NCBI GenBank assembly: GCA_027386095.1
Contig: DAHXUN010000005.1
Location: 1-64,000, forward strand
Source: Nitrososphaerota archaeon
Lineage (GTDB): Archaea; Thermoproteota; Nitrososphaeria; Nitrososphaerales; UBA183
DNA: 64,000 bases
Direction: 5' to 3'
The notes beneath the pieces were generated by a model. That model made no database searches, was not told where the DNA came from, and saw only the letters and a program-made list of their open reading frames with translations. Made by a program: the position numbers and the translations under genes. Below are positions 26,432 to 35,470 of this stretch, piece by piece (within the stretch, counting starts at the first letter, position 1; every line of letters begins with the position of its first letter).

Positions 26432-27304
26432 TCATCCCAGGGCTTCCCTGACGAGCCTTGGGACGTCCATTGGGGTCTTCGCCACCTTCACCCCGGCCGC
26501 GGTCAGGGCCCTTATCTTCGAGTCTGCGGTGCCGTAGTCGCCGTAGATTATCGCCCCGGCGTGCCCCATCTTCTTCTCCTTTGGGGCGTGCCTCCCGGCG
26601 ATGTATCCGACTATGGGCTTCTTGTACCCGGACTTCTCGATGTGCCTGGCAAGGCGCTCCTCGGCGTCCCCGCCTATCTCTCCCACCACCACCACGGCGT
26701 CGGTCTCCTCCATCCCCTGGACGAAGTCCATCCACTGGATGGGCGTGCTTCCGTTTATCGGGTCACCGCCTATCCCCACGGCCACAGACTGCCCATGGCC
26801 GCTCGCCGTCAGCTCCCCGGCTATCTCGTAGGTGAGGGTCCCGCTCCTCGAGTAGAGGGCGACCTTCCCTGGCGAGAAGGACGGGGCGGGCATGATCCCC
26901 AGCTTCACCTTCTCGGACGGGACGATTATCCCCGGGCAGTTCGGGCCGATGATGGTCGCCCCCTTTGCCTGGGCCAGCTGGACCAGCTTGAGCTCGTCCC
27001 TGATCGGGACGTGCTCGGTGATTATGACGAGGAGCTCGATCCCGGCGTCGAGGGCCTCCACCCCCGCCGCGAGCGTGAACTCCGCGGGGACGAAGCAGAC
27101 CGAGGCCCTCGCCTTAGTCTTCGCCACGGCTTCGGCCACCGTGTCGTACACGGGGACCCCCTCCACAGACTCCCCCCCCTTCCCCGGGGCGGCCCCGGCC
27201 GCCACGTTGGTCCCATAGTCGAGCATGAGCTTCGTGTGCAGCCTGCCGTACCTCCCTGTCATGTTCTGCACGATGACCGGGTCCCCTCCCCTCGGGAGCA
27301 TCAT
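26432..27304 (-). CDS. sucD: Succinate-CoA ligase alpha subunit
   Basis: About 290 residues. CoA-binding Rossmann domain first (VIVQNMTGRYGRLHTKLMLDYGTN), then IIGPNCPGI and the ligase region with the phosphohistidine loop near HAPKEKKMGHAGAI. With SucC it converts succinyl-CoA, ADP/GDP and phosphate to succinate, ATP/GTP and CoA in the TCA cycle; succinate activation in an autotrophic cycle is also possible. The ATG at 27304 overlaps the sucC TGA (ATGA), so the subunits are translationally coupled. A second ATG follows directly at 27301. Confidence 0.92.
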   Translation of the reverse strand: MMLPRGGDPVIVQNMTGRYGRLHTKLMLDYGTNVAAGAAPGKGGESVEGVPVYDTVAEAVAKTKARASVCFVPAEFTLAAGVEALDAGIELLVIITEHVPIRDELKLVQLAQAKGATIIGPNCPGIIVPSEKVKLGIMPAPSFSPGKVALYSRSGTLTYEIAGELTASGHGQSVAVGIGGDPINGSTPIQWMDFVQGMEETDAVVVVGEIGGDAEERLARHIEKSGYKKPIVGYIAGRHAPKEKKMGHAGAIIYGDYGTADSKIRALTAAGVKVAKTPMDVPRLVREALG

Positions 27305-28398
27305 GCCCCTTTCACCACCGCCGCCACCGCTTCGGGGGCGGTCTTGTACATCTTCACCGCGGTCCCTGCGAGCATCTGGCGGGCCTCCTCCTCTTCGGCG
27401 CCGCTGACCCTCGCGTAGAGCGGCTTGAGCCCGCCCCCGGAGATGACCGCCCTGATCCCCGCGGCGACGTCGGTGCTGCGGGTGATTCCCCCGTATATGT
27501 TGACCAGGATCCTGCTGGCGCCGGGGAGCCGGTTGACCAGGCGTATCGCCGCCTCCACCCTGTCCTGCTGCGCCCCGCCCCCGAGGTCGAGGAAGCAAGC
27601 CGGCTCGCCGCCGGCGTCCCCCACCAGGTCGAGCGTAGAGAGGACCAGCCCAGCGCCGTTCCCGACCACGGCGATGTCCCCGTCGAGCCTCACGAAGGCG
27701 AACCCCTGGCGGGACGCCTCGCCTTCGAACTCGTCCTCAGGGTGGAGCTTGGCGAACTCGGGGTGGCGGAAGAGCGCGTTGTCGTCGACGATCACCTTGG
27801 CGTCCAGCGGCATCAGCGTCCCGTCCTTCCCCACGGCCAGGGGGTTGATCTCGGTCAGCTCGCACTCCTTCTCCCTTGCGAGCCGCTCGAGGGACAGCAG
27901 TATCTTCACGAACTGGGAGGACTCCCCCGGCGGGAGCTTCAGCTCGGACGCCATCTCGGCTGCGAAGCCGGCGTCGATCCCCCCGACCGGGACCTTCCTG
28001 ATCACCTTACCCTTCATTGACTCTACCTCGACCCCGCCCGCCGCGGCGGCGATGGCGACGTAGGAGCGCTCCCCCCTGTCGAGGGTGACTGACAGGTACA
28101 TCTCGCGCTCGTGGGGATACCCCTCCTCGAGCAGGAGCGACGCGGGCTTTTCCCCGCCGATCGGGAGGGCGAATATCCGCGCAGCTTCGTGCTCCGCCTT
28201 CGACGGGTCGTCCACCAGCGCTATCCCCCCCGCCTTCCCTCTGCCGCCGGCCAGGACCTGCGACTTCACAGCGACCGGAGGGGCGAGCGAAGCGAACGCT
28301 CCCCGGACCCCTTCCAGGTCGTGGACGAGTATCGACTTCGGGACGCTGAGGCCGTACTCCTTGAACAGAGACTTCGCCTGATACTCATAGAGCCTCAT
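27301..28398 (-). CDS. sucC: Succinate-CoA ligase beta subunit
   Basis: 365 residues with an N-terminal ATP-grasp domain: MRLYEYQAKSLFKEYGL, VAVKSQVLAGGRGKAGG, and LTEINPLAV with the metal-binding Glu/Asn. The C-terminal CoA-ligase domain has FLDLGGGA and ILVNIYGGITR. Binds nucleotide and pairs with SucD. The open frame extends to 28566, but the conserved N-terminus begins at the ATG at 28398. A TATA-like CTTATTCC at about 28424-28431 fits a leaderless start there. First gene of the sucCD operon. Confidence 0.93.
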   Translation of the reverse strand: MRLYEYQAKSLFKEYGLSVPKSILVHDLEGVRGAFASLAPPVAVKSQVLAGGRGKAGGIALVDDPSKAEHEAARIFALPIGGEKPASLLLEEGYPHEREMYLSVTLDRGERSYVAIAAAAGGVEVESMKGKVIRKVPVGGIDAGFAAEMASELKLPPGESSQFVKILLSLERLAREKECELTEINPLAVGKDGTLMPLDAKVIVDDNALFRHPEFAKLHPEDEFEGEASRQGFAFVRLDGDIAVVGNGAGLVLSTLDLVGDAGGEPACFLDLGGGAQQDRVEAAIRLVNRLPGASRILVNIYGGITRSTDVAAGIRAVISGGGLKPLYARVSGAEEEEARQMLAGTAVKMYKTAPEAVAAVVKGA

Positions 28399-28513
28399 AG
28401 AAGGAGCCGGCCCCAGCGCGGGAATAAGTCTTCCTGAAAGGCCGACCCGGGAGCGGCGCGGGTGGACGAAATGTCCATAGCGGATAAATAGGCCGCGGCG
28501 GGGCGATGTATCA

Positions 28514-28822
28514 ATGTCCAACCAACCAGAACACGAAGAAGCGCAACCACGCGAACCAAACACCATCTACGTCGGGAAGAAGCCGACGATGAACTACGTC
28601 CTCGCCGTCCTGACGCAGATCAACAACGGGTCCAACCCGGTCACCGTGAAGGCTCGCGGAAGAGCCATCTCGCGGGCGGTCGACGTGGCCCAGGTGCTGA
28701 CCAAGAGGTTCGCCACAGATGTGCGGGTGCAGAACATCGCCATCAACACGGAGCAGGTCAAGAGCACCGTGACCGGCGGCATGAGCAACGTCTCCTCCAT
28801 AGAGATCAAACTCGGGAAGTAA
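28514..28822 (+). CDS. alba: DNA/RNA-binding protein Alba
   Basis: 102-residue Alba with a ~16-residue acidic N-terminal extension. Core: IYVGKKPTMNYVLAVLTQ, then VKARGRAISRAVDVAQ (with the RNA/DNA-binding loop) and VRVQNIAINTEQV. Abundant chromatin and RNA-binding protein in TACK archaea. The lysine acetylated in Sulfolobus Alba falls in GKKP. The ATG at 28514 is ~27 nt after a TATA box GATAAATAG (28481-28489), one of the clearest in the window. Confidence 0.93.
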   Translation: MSNQPEHEEAQPREPNTIYVGKKPTMNYVLAVLTQINNGSNPVTVKARGRAISRAVDVAQVLTKRFATDVRVQNIAINTEQVKSTVTGGMSNVSSIEIKLGK

Positions 28823-28964
28823 GAACCCCAGGAGACGTCCGACGGACGCCCCGCTTTACCGCTTTGTCCAGCGTCGGCTGTGAGGCCAAGTAGGCGCGCA
28901 GCCGCGCCCGGGGGGCGAGGGCCTCCGAATATTTTTTATGCGCGTGTCGCGAGCGCTCACAGAG

Positions 28965-29501
28965 ATGCAGCCGAAGCTCCCCATCTGCGCCTTCGATGCG
29001 AAGACCGGGATACTCTGCGGGAACTGCGAAGCGCGGCTTTCGAAGGGGGAGATAACCGAGGCCGACGTCAAGGCGTCGAAGGCCATCGCGAGCCTGGCCG
29101 ACCGGTTCCCCGAGCTGGGGAAGACGACCCTGAAGCGCGCATCGGAGACCCGCGGGTCCTACGTGCTGGAGTTCGAGCAGTCTGACATGGGCCCGCTGAG
29201 GTCCAACCCGCAGCTCCACGAGGAGCTGGAAGCGGCGCTGAAGGGCAAGGCGTACCTGGTTGGGGCCGGGGTGAGCGACAGGCAGTTCCTCGAAGAGGTA
29301 TTCTACCCGGCCAGGGTGCTCACGGTGAACACCGTCTGGCTCCCGGACGGCGAGAAGAAGACTAAGGTGGTTGTCCCGGCCAAGAGGAGCGAGAGGAGGC
29401 TGGGGGACTTCGACAAGCTCAGGGAGACGGTCAAGCGCGCCAGGGGGATCGACCTGCTGGTGGAGACAGAGCGCGAGGTCGCGGCCAGCCTCCACCCGTA
29501 G
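28965..29501 (+). CDS. KH-domain protein, NusA-like
   Basis: About 178 residues. The N-terminal block PICAFDAKTGILCGNCEARLSKG holds a CxxC pair typical of an archaeal family of predicted RNA-binding or transcription proteins. A KH-like core follows, with VLTVNTVWLPDGEKKTKVVVP and a basic stretch. It is probably cytoplasmic and nucleic-acid binding; the precise role is unproven. The first in-frame codon is at 28938, but the ATG at 28965 fits the TATA-like ATTTTTTATG (about 28929-28938) at ~28 nt. The 140 bp between alba and this gene hold only the promoter. Confidence 0.65.
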   Translation: MQPKLPICAFDAKTGILCGNCEARLSKGEITEADVKASKAIASLADRFPELGKTTLKRASETRGSYVLEFEQSDMGPLRSNPQLHEELEAALKGKAYLVGAGVSDRQFLEEVFYPARVLTVNTVWLPDGEKKTKVVVPAKRSERRLGDFDKLRETVKRARGIDLLVETEREVAASLHP

Positions 29502-29599
29502 GGGAGCAGAGGCAGGCCATACCGGACAAGGCAGCGACGGGATGAATTCGCGCCCGGAGCCGTCGAGGCCGTGCATGCTGCCTGCGGCGGGCTCGAGCC

Positions 29600-30913
29600 C
29601 TAGGGCTGCAGCCGCTCCGGGTCCCTCGGGAAGAGCACCGCCTCTTTGACGTTCTCGATGCCGAGGAGCTTGGCGGCGAACCGCTCTATGCCGAAGGAGA
29701 ACCCTCCGTGGGGCGGGACCCCGTAGCGGAAGGGCTCGGTGAACCATTCGAGGGCCTTCGTGTCCATCCCCTTCTCCCTGATCTGCGCCATTATCTTCTC
29801 ATGGCGGTGCTCGCGCTGCCCGCCAGACGAGAGCTCGAGGCTGCCGAAGAAGAAGTCGGTGGACCTGGCGAACTCCTGGTCGTCGTCGTACCTCATGATG
29901 TAGAAGGGCTTCGGCTTCGACGGGAAACGGTTGACGAAGAAGAAGTCGGACCCGTGCTCTTCCTTGACGTACGCCGCCAGGACGTCCTTCGACTCCTCGT
30001 CGAGGTCCTCCCCCCTGGGGAGGCTCTTCCCCTTCGACTCCAGGATTCCGTAGACTTCAGGGAAGTCTATCTCAGGGAGGGGGAGCCTTGGCATAGGGAG
30101 CTCGCGCTTCAGCAGCGAGAGCTCCCCGGCGCACCGCTTGTTCGCCTTCTCTATCCCGTGGACCATCATCTCCTCCTCCAGGCGCATCACGTCCTTTTCG
30201 TCGGCGATGAACCCCATCTCAGGGGCGATGGTCCTGTGCTCGCTCAGGTGGCGGGGGGTGTGCGAGAGCTCGGCCCGCCAGTTGGTCCCCAGGTCGTACA
30301 CCCTGTCGAACCCCCCGGCTATTGTCAGCTGCCGGTGGAGCTGAGGGTCCTGCCTGAGGAAAGCCTCCCTCCCATAGTAGTCTATCTTGAAGACTTCGGA
30401 ACCCCCCTCCGAAACCCCGCCTATGATGCTGGGTGTGAAGGCCCTGATGAACCCTGACCCCTGGAGGTACTCCTAGAACGCCTGGACCAGGGCGTTCTCG
30501 ATGACGAACACAGCCGCCGTCTCCGGCCGGCGGAGCTCCAGGGACCTCCACTCGAGGCGCGTGTCCAGGGAGGCCGGGGTGACCCCCCTTGGGTCGAGGG
30601 GGAGCGGGGCAGCGGCCCTGGCCAGGACCTCGACGGAGGACGGGAGCAACTCGAAGCCCATCTTTGCTGCCTTGCTCTCCTTCACCTCGCCGACGCAGCT
30701 GATGACGTCCTCTTGGTGGAGCCCGGAGACTAGGGCGAAGACCTCCGGAGGGACCGCCTTCTTGGGGACTGCCACCTGGACCACCCCCCTGGAGTTGCGG
30801 AGGAGGACGAAGCTTATCCCCCCTAAGGCCCTGACGTCATGGACCCACCCTTCGAGGCGGACCTGCCTGCCTATCCTTGCCTTGAGGTCGGCCGGCGAGA
30901 ACGGCTCTTGCAA
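29600..30913 (-). CDS. aspS: Aspartyl-tRNA synthetase, interrupted by an in-frame TAG at codon 147
   Basis: 438 codons including the stop, the usual length of archaeal AspRS. OB-fold anticodon domain at the N-terminus (GRQVRLEGWVHDVRALGG), then the class II core with motif 2 (NWRAELSHTP) and motif 3 (HGGFSFGIERF). Both halves are in the same frame and join without missing sequence. The only break is a TAG at 30473-30475: ALVQAF, stop, EYLQGSGFI. Relatives have a polar residue there, so AAG, CAG or GAG mutated to TAG is the simplest history. It could be a sequencing error, a real nonsense mutation, or a read-through codon. TAG ends several normal genes here, so it is not freely reassigned. TTG start at 30913, TATA-like box at about 30938-30945. 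Confidence 0.85.
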
Positions 30914-30955
30914 TGCACGGGCTCCTGGTGGAGTAGTAGAAATAGATTCGACGGC

Positions 30956-31315
30956 CTAGTTGGAACGGTGCTGGAGGTGGGCCTTCTCGGGGGCGAGTAG
31001 GGCGGCGGCGGCCTCGGGGGAGACGATCCTGATGCCGTAGCTCGCTGCGAGCCGGCCCGCGCCCTCGGTGACATTCCCCTCCGGACAGACGATGTTGACC
31101 GGGCAGCCAGTGTCAAGCTTCTTCGCGTAGGATTTCACGACCTCGATTTCGGAGACCGAATCGTAGATGTCGAAGGCCTGGACGCGGCCCCCGTCGGAGA
31201 AGAGGAGGCTGAAGGAGTGGACCACCCCCGACTCTCCCTGAACGGTGCGGGGGACGACGGGCTTCAGACCCGCCTTTGTGGCGCCGACTTCGATGGCTAA
31301 CCTTTCGAACTCCAA
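30956..31315 (-). CDS. Hypothetical protein, possible restriction-endonuclease-like fold
   Basis: 119-residue soluble protein with no certain family. The pattern of GVVHSFSLLFSDGG, AFDIYDSVSEIEVVKSYAKK, PVNIVCPEG and ASYGIRIVSPEAA resembles archaeal proteins with an Mrr-like or PD-(D/E)XK-like core, but I cannot assign catalytic residues with confidence. It lies 42 bp upstream of aspS on the same strand; each has its own TATA-like box (here TTTTAAGC at about 31343-31351), so coexpression is not required. Confidence 0.5.
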   Translation of the reverse strand: MEFERLAIEVGATKAGLKPVVPRTVQGESGVVHSFSLLFSDGGRVQAFDIYDSVSEIEVVKSYAKKLDTGCPVNIVCPEGNVTEGAGRLAASYGIRIVSPEAAAALLAPEKAHLQHRSN

Positions 31316-31390
31316 CAGGCTTGACAGCCCCGCCTGTCAGGGTCTGCTTTTAAGCGATGCGGAACCCCGGCCAGGGGGGTCAGCGGCGGC

Positions 31391-33712
31391 CTAGAGCGCG
31401 CTGAAGTTGTTCGTCCACTGCTGGTAGGCGCGGAGCATCTCAGGGGACACAGAAGGCTTCCTCGTCCTCATTATCTCCTTGAAGTCGCTTATGTCTATCG
31501 GCCGCGGGGTCGACTCCTTGTCGAGGGCGTTCCCTGACTTGAACAGCTCCCTGACCACCCTCAGCTGGACCCCCTGGCAGATGTCCTTGATGTCGCTCCC
31601 CGAGTACCCTTCGCTCAGCCTGGCCAGGGTCGCGGGGTCGACGTCCTCGGCCAGGGTGAGCGGCGCCGTATAGAGCTTGAACTGGGCCATGCGCGCCTCG
31701 TTGTCAGGGAGTGGGACGAGTATCCTCTTGGCGAAGCGGCGGAGGAAGGGAGGGTCGAGGGACCAGGGCTTGTTCGTGGCCCCTATGACATACATGTGGA
31801 GGTTCTTCCCTTTGTCGTTGATGCCGTCGGTCTCCTTCAGGAACTGGTCCCTGACCCTCACCTCCCCCCCTACCTCCTGGCCCCTGGTGCCGAGCAGGGA
31901 GTCTATCTCGTCTACGAACACTATCACCGGCTTGTTGTCTGACAGCATCTTCCTGGCGTTGTTGAAGAGCTTGGCCACGTTCTTCTCCCCCTCGCCGAGC
32001 CACTTGCTCATGATCGACGCCGCGTCGACGGAGATGAAGTAGCCGTCTATCTCAGCGGCCGTGGCCGCCGCCACCATCGTCTTGCCGCAGTTGCCGCTCC
32101 ATACGGCCTTGCCGTTGCGCCTGACGTAGATGACATGGTTCTGGACGGTCACGTCCCAGACCATCCCCGAGTAGTACTCCCATTGCTCTATGCTGGGCTT
32201 GTCGACTCGCGTTTCGCCTCTGCGATACAGGATACTCAGCCTGAAGTTGGCCGTCGTCCGAGCTATCGTCGTCTCCTTTCCATCCGCTCCGACGATGGTG
32301 GCTGCGGCACCGGCTTCCGTCTGGACCACATAGTTGCACGCCAGTCCCGCCTTGAGGGAAATCTCCATCAGGTCGTCCCGCAAGCGCGGCGAGGAGGTCT
32401 GGCAACGCACCCCGGTGGCGCCAACCTCGGCTTCGTCTACCTCGTGCGCCCCATCGCCTCTCGCGTAATACTCCAGGACGCTTCGCAGGAGGGCTGGGGG
32501 CAGGTCCTTGATTTCATCTGGAATGTATCTGGTGTCTTTGTCGCCGATCGGCCGGAGGAGCTCGTATAGTTGCTTGTTGAGGACTGTCACGCGCCCGTCT
32601 GAAGAGAAATGCGGGTCGAGCCCCCACTTCTTGAGGCTGTCGTATGCGAAGTCGAGGAGGTCCTGGTCCACGTTCCTTATCCCGACGTGGTAATTGCCTC
32701 CCCAGTATGCGGTGTAGCCCTCGGCAAGCCAAAGCCCGAAGAACGGGGCCCATTCGGACATCGGTATCCTGATCTCCTCATGATTTCGCCCACTCCCTGA
32801 CTCGCGCTGGGGGAGGAGAACGAATTCCCTGCCGATACCGCGCCACTTGGCATCTTTCTTGTAGTATGGACAAGTCCCCCCGTCCTCACTTCCAAACACG
32901 TCGTCTGGGTGGGCAAAATCGTACTTCACGTTGCCCTGCTGAGCCTTCTTCCCCACCCAGAGCTGATGGTCTGGTGTGACCATCAGGCTGACCTGGGCGG
33001 ATTCCAGGCGGTACATCTTCCCTTCGTAGCGATATTGGATCTTTCGTACGATCGGGTGGTACTCGAGCTCGTTCGTGGCGGGGTTGAGCGTGGCCACGAC
33101 CTCGTCGTCGGCCAGTTCGGTGTATTTCTTCCACCCCCTTTTGGTAAGGATCTCTGTCTGTTCGTCAAAGCAGCCCGGCGGGCCGTAGAGGAGTATCCCC
33201 CTGGGCCACCCCAGCTTGAACAGGTCGGGGCGGAGGAAGGGGAAGACTATCGACTCGCGGATGGCCTGTTTGCAGTCCTCGAGGCCGATGACGTCGTCCC
33301 ACTTGACGTCGGGCTTCTCGGTGACGACGAGCTCGTTGAACGAGGCCTTCAGCTGCTGCACCACCTGCGGTCCCGCTGGGGAGTTCGGGGTCGAAGACGT
33401 AGGGCCCTGGGCAGGGCCCGGCTTCGCTCCCACCGTGGGGGTCCACTCGGTCTCGGTGGGCTGGTCCTGAGGGATGAGGCCGTGGGCCGCCTGGATGGCC
33501 CTGACCCTCTCCTGGTAGGCCATGGCGCGCTCGGTGTACTGCCTGTTGAGCCGATAGTCCGGGTACAGGTGCACCAGCTTCACCAGGGTCGATATCGCCT
33601 TCTGGTACATCTGGATCGCCATGCCGTGGGCGCCCTGCGAGTCGAGCCTGATAGCCTCTGAAGCGTACTTCTTCGCGTCGTCCTCCAGCTCCTTGGCGGC
33701 GACCACGCTCAA
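31391..33712 (-). CDS. cdvC: CdvC (Vps4-like AAA ATPase) with an intein in the P-loop
   Basis: The mature host protein is an AAA ATPase of the ESCRT division machinery that remodels CdvB polymers at the division site. Residues 1-75 form an MIT domain (YASEAIRLDSQGAHGMAIQMYQKA in part), followed by a Pro-rich linker and the AAA domain. The Walker A motif GPPGCGKT is split after GPPG by a 361-residue intein. Walker B is IVFVDEID, then sensor ATNKPW and RRFAKRI. The C-terminal Vps4-type helix is present. The TTG start at 33712 overlaps the cdvB TGA, so the two genes are coupled. The host is ~412 residues once spliced. Without splicing there is no functional P-loop. Confidence 0.93.
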   Translation of the reverse strand: MSVVAAKELEDDAKKYASEAIRLDSQGAHGMAIQMYQKAISTLVKLVHLYPDYRLNRQYTERAMAYQERVRAIQAAHGLIPQDQPTETEWTPTVGAKPGPAQGPTSSTPNSPAGPQVVQQLKASFNELVVTEKPDVKWDDVIGLEDCKQAIRESIVFPFLRPDLFKLGWPRGILLYGPPGCFDEQTEILTKRGWKKYTELADDEVVATLNPATNELEYHPIVRKIQYRYEGKMYRLESAQVSLMVTPDHQLWVGKKAQQGNVKYDFAHPDDVFGSEDGGTCPYYKKDAKWRGIGREFVLLPQRESGSGRNHEEIRIPMSEWAPFFGLWLAEGYTAYWGGNYHVGIRNVDQDLLDFAYDSLKKWGLDPHFSSDGRVTVLNKQLYELLRPIGDKDTRYIPDEIKDLPPALLRSVLEYYARGDGAHEVDEAEVGATGVRCQTSSPRLRDDLMEISLKAGLACNYVVQTEAGAAATIVGADGKETTIARTTANFRLSILYRRGETRVDKPSIEQWEYYSGMVWDVTVQNHVIYVRRNGKAVWSGNCGKTMVAAATAAEIDGYFISVDAASIMSKWLGEGEKNVAKLFNNARKMLSDNKPVIVFVDEIDSLLGTRGQEVGGEVRVRDQFLKETDGINDKGKNLHMYVIGATNKPWSLDPPFLRRFAKRILVPLPDNEARMAQFKLYTAPLTLAEDVDPATLARLSEGYSGSDIKDICQGVQLRVVRELFKSGNALDKESTPRPIDISDFKEIMRTRKPSVSPEMLRAYQQWTNNFSAL
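32090..33172 (-). other. Intein with LAGLIDADG-type homing endonuclease, inserted in CdvC Walker A
   Basis: 361 residues between GPPG and CGKT. The first residue is Cys (CFDEQTEILTKRGW, block A), block B is VTPDHQLWV, and block F ends MVWDVTVQNHVIYVRRNGK. Block G is VWSGN followed by Cys as +1 extein residue. The penultimate His of most inteins is Gly here, a known but less common variant. Between the splicing blocks lie two LAGLIDADG-like motifs, FGLWLAEGY and LEYYARGDG, so a homing endonuclease is probably present. Codon use looks less GC-rich than the host gene, consistent with transfer. The frame is intact across both junctions. Confidence 0.92.
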
Positions 33713-34572
33713 CTCTCCGACCCCCCCTCTCCTAGCTTGACCTTCCCCTGGGCCATGAGCGTCAGCATCGCCTGCTCCACCTCGTCGGAGGGCATCTTAA
33801 GGACAGAGGAGGCGTCTGTGATGTCGACGTTCCCGTTGTGTATGGCCGCGTACTGTAGCACCCGCTCCTCGGCGTCGTCGGGGTGAGGCCGTGGGGAGTA
33901 GAGGGCGCCGAGTATCTGGGACTCCTCCTCGTCGTCGTCGCCTGCCGCCAGCAGCGGGGTCCGCTCCTGCAGCTCGGGGGCCTCGCGCTTGATCACGCTG
34001 GGGGAGACCATTAGCGTCCGCTTCATCTCGTCGGCCCTCTCTTCGGCGAGCCTCCTCGCCTGCTCGATGAGCTCCCCGGCGTCGTCTGTCTGGATGTTCA
34101 GCTGGATGTCGGGGGAGACCTTCCCCATACCTGCCATGGTCTCGCTCAGCGCCGTGTTTATCTCGTCGGACGCGTGGTCAAGCGACGGGGCGATCCCCTG
34201 GACCGTCTTGTTGACCTTGTGTAGTACCTTGAAGGCCGTGCTCATGTGAGACATCACGTCCCCGACCTCGGCTATACTTTCGAGCCTCAGGACCACCTGG
34301 GTCAGGGCGAGCTCGCTCGCGTATACCACCTTCCCTACCTTCCTGAGCTCTGCCCACTCGTTGGCGTAGACGCTCGCCTTGGACTGGTCCTTGGTCTTCA
34401 TGGCCCTCAGGGCCGTGTCGAAGAGCGCCTTCCGCCTCTGCTCGACCCGGGCCCGGATGTTCTCCAGCTCCTTGCGGTGGTATTCGATCTCTTTGATGGT
34501 CGACGTGACCTTCGGTTTTATGGCGTCCTCTCGGCCTATACCCAGTAGCCTCAGAGGTGCACGGGCGGACAA
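33709..34572 (-). CDS. cdvB: CdvB, ESCRT-III-like division protein with C-terminal winged helix
   Basis: 287 residues. The N-terminal ~170 residues are a helical Snf7/ESCRT-III core (EIEYHRKELENIRARVEQRR, ALTQVVLRLESI). An acidic, Pro-containing linker (~205-235) could hold the MIM that binds the CdvC MIT domain. A winged-helix-like C-terminus (NVDITDASSVLKMPSDEV) is typical of CdvB, where it contacts CdvA in Sulfolobales. cdvA is not in this window. TTG start at 34572, with TATA-like GATTATCG at about 34597-34604. Forms an operon with cdvC (stop/start overlap of 4 bp). Confidence 0.9.
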   Translation of the reverse strand: MSARAPLRLLGIGREDAIKPKVTSTIKEIEYHRKELENIRARVEQRRKALFDTALRAMKTKDQSKASVYANEWAELRKVGKVVYASELALTQVVLRLESIAEVGDVMSHMSTAFKVLHKVNKTVQGIAPSLDHASDEINTALSETMAGMGKVSPDIQLNIQTDDAGELIEQARRLAEERADEMKRTLMVSPSVIKREAPELQERTPLLAAGDDDEEESQILGALYSPRPHPDDAEERVLQYAAIHNGNVDITDASSVLKMPSDEVEQAMLTLMAQGKVKLGEGGSES

Positions 34573-34813
34573 ATACGCCGCTTCAGAGTTCCCCGGCGAT
34601 AATCACGGGATGGGTCAAGACTATCAAGACTAACAGGTGAATTTAGCGTCATGAAAGCTATGAGGGCTTCGGCCGTCCGCCCTTCTCCTGACGCAGGCGC
34701 CCTGCCGGGCGCTGGTCGCCATCGGTCGGATGAGTCCCGCACCATCGCGGCCTCGTCGACGCCGGACCGGCGAAGGGTTAACTCCGCCGCCTGCCGGACC
34801 CGTCCGAATTCGC

Positions 34814-35470
34814 TTGTCCAGGAGGCTCCGATGGGGCTCCCCCTGCACCAGGGCGTTCCCGAACGCCTACATCAGCACCGACGAGCCCCCCGGCAGGTCC
34901 GTTGCAGGGAGGGTCCTCTGCGCGTTGGCGGCGGCGGGAGTGGGGTACCTCGGTCTGGTCGTCCTGGCGCTCAGCCTGACCGCGACCGCCTACGACCCTG
35001 TCACGGAGTATGTGGGGGCCTACGGGGTCGGGGCTTACGCGCCCCTGATGAACTCGGGGTTGTTCCTGGCGGGGGTCGCCATGGCCGCCCTGTCCATTGC
35101 CGCTTACTCTGCGAGGAGAGGGCGATGGGGGGCCGCAGGGCCGGTCCTGCTCCTCGTCTCCGGGGTCGCGTTGGCGTTGGACGGGGTCTTCCACGCCGAC
35201 GTCGCGGGGGCGGCCCCCGCCCTCCACGGAGCCGTACACGACTTCGTGGGGGTGGCTTTCTTCGCCTCCGCCTCCATGGGTGTCCTCCTCGTCAACCGAG
35301 GCTGGAGGGCCTTCCTGCCGATGCTCCTCTCGCTGCTCGCGGCCTTCGCCCTTGCAGGGTTGGACGTGGCCGTGTCCCTCGGCGTCGCGGGGCTCGCTGA
35401 AAGGGCGGCCATGCTGGCGGTGTTCGGTTCGTCGCTGGTCACCGCGGTACGGCTCTACGGGCTCGCCTAG
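34814..35470 (+). CDS. DUF998-like integral membrane protein
   Basis: About 218 residues with six hydrophobic helices. After TM1 comes DPVTEYVGAYGVGAYAPLMNSGLFLAG, then LVSGVALALDGVFHAD and a VHDFVGVAFF helix, the pattern of DUF998 family proteins, whose function is unknown. The ORF is open from 34730, but a TATA-like GGTTAACTC (34776-34784) puts a leaderless TTG at 34814. The TTG start is an inference from promoter spacing. The 241 bp upstream (34573-34813) hold divergent promoter sequence for cdvB and nothing else recognised. Confidence 0.55.
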   Translation: MSRRLRWGSPCTRAFPNAYISTDEPPGRSVAGRVLCALAAAGVGYLGLVVLALSLTATAYDPVTEYVGAYGVGAYAPLMNSGLFLAGVAMAALSIAAYSARRGRWGAAGPVLLLVSGVALALDGVFHADVAGAAPALHGAVHDFVGVAFFASASMGVLLVNRGWRAFLPMLLSLLAAFALAGLDVAVSLGVAGLAERAAMLAVFGSSLVTAVRLYGLA

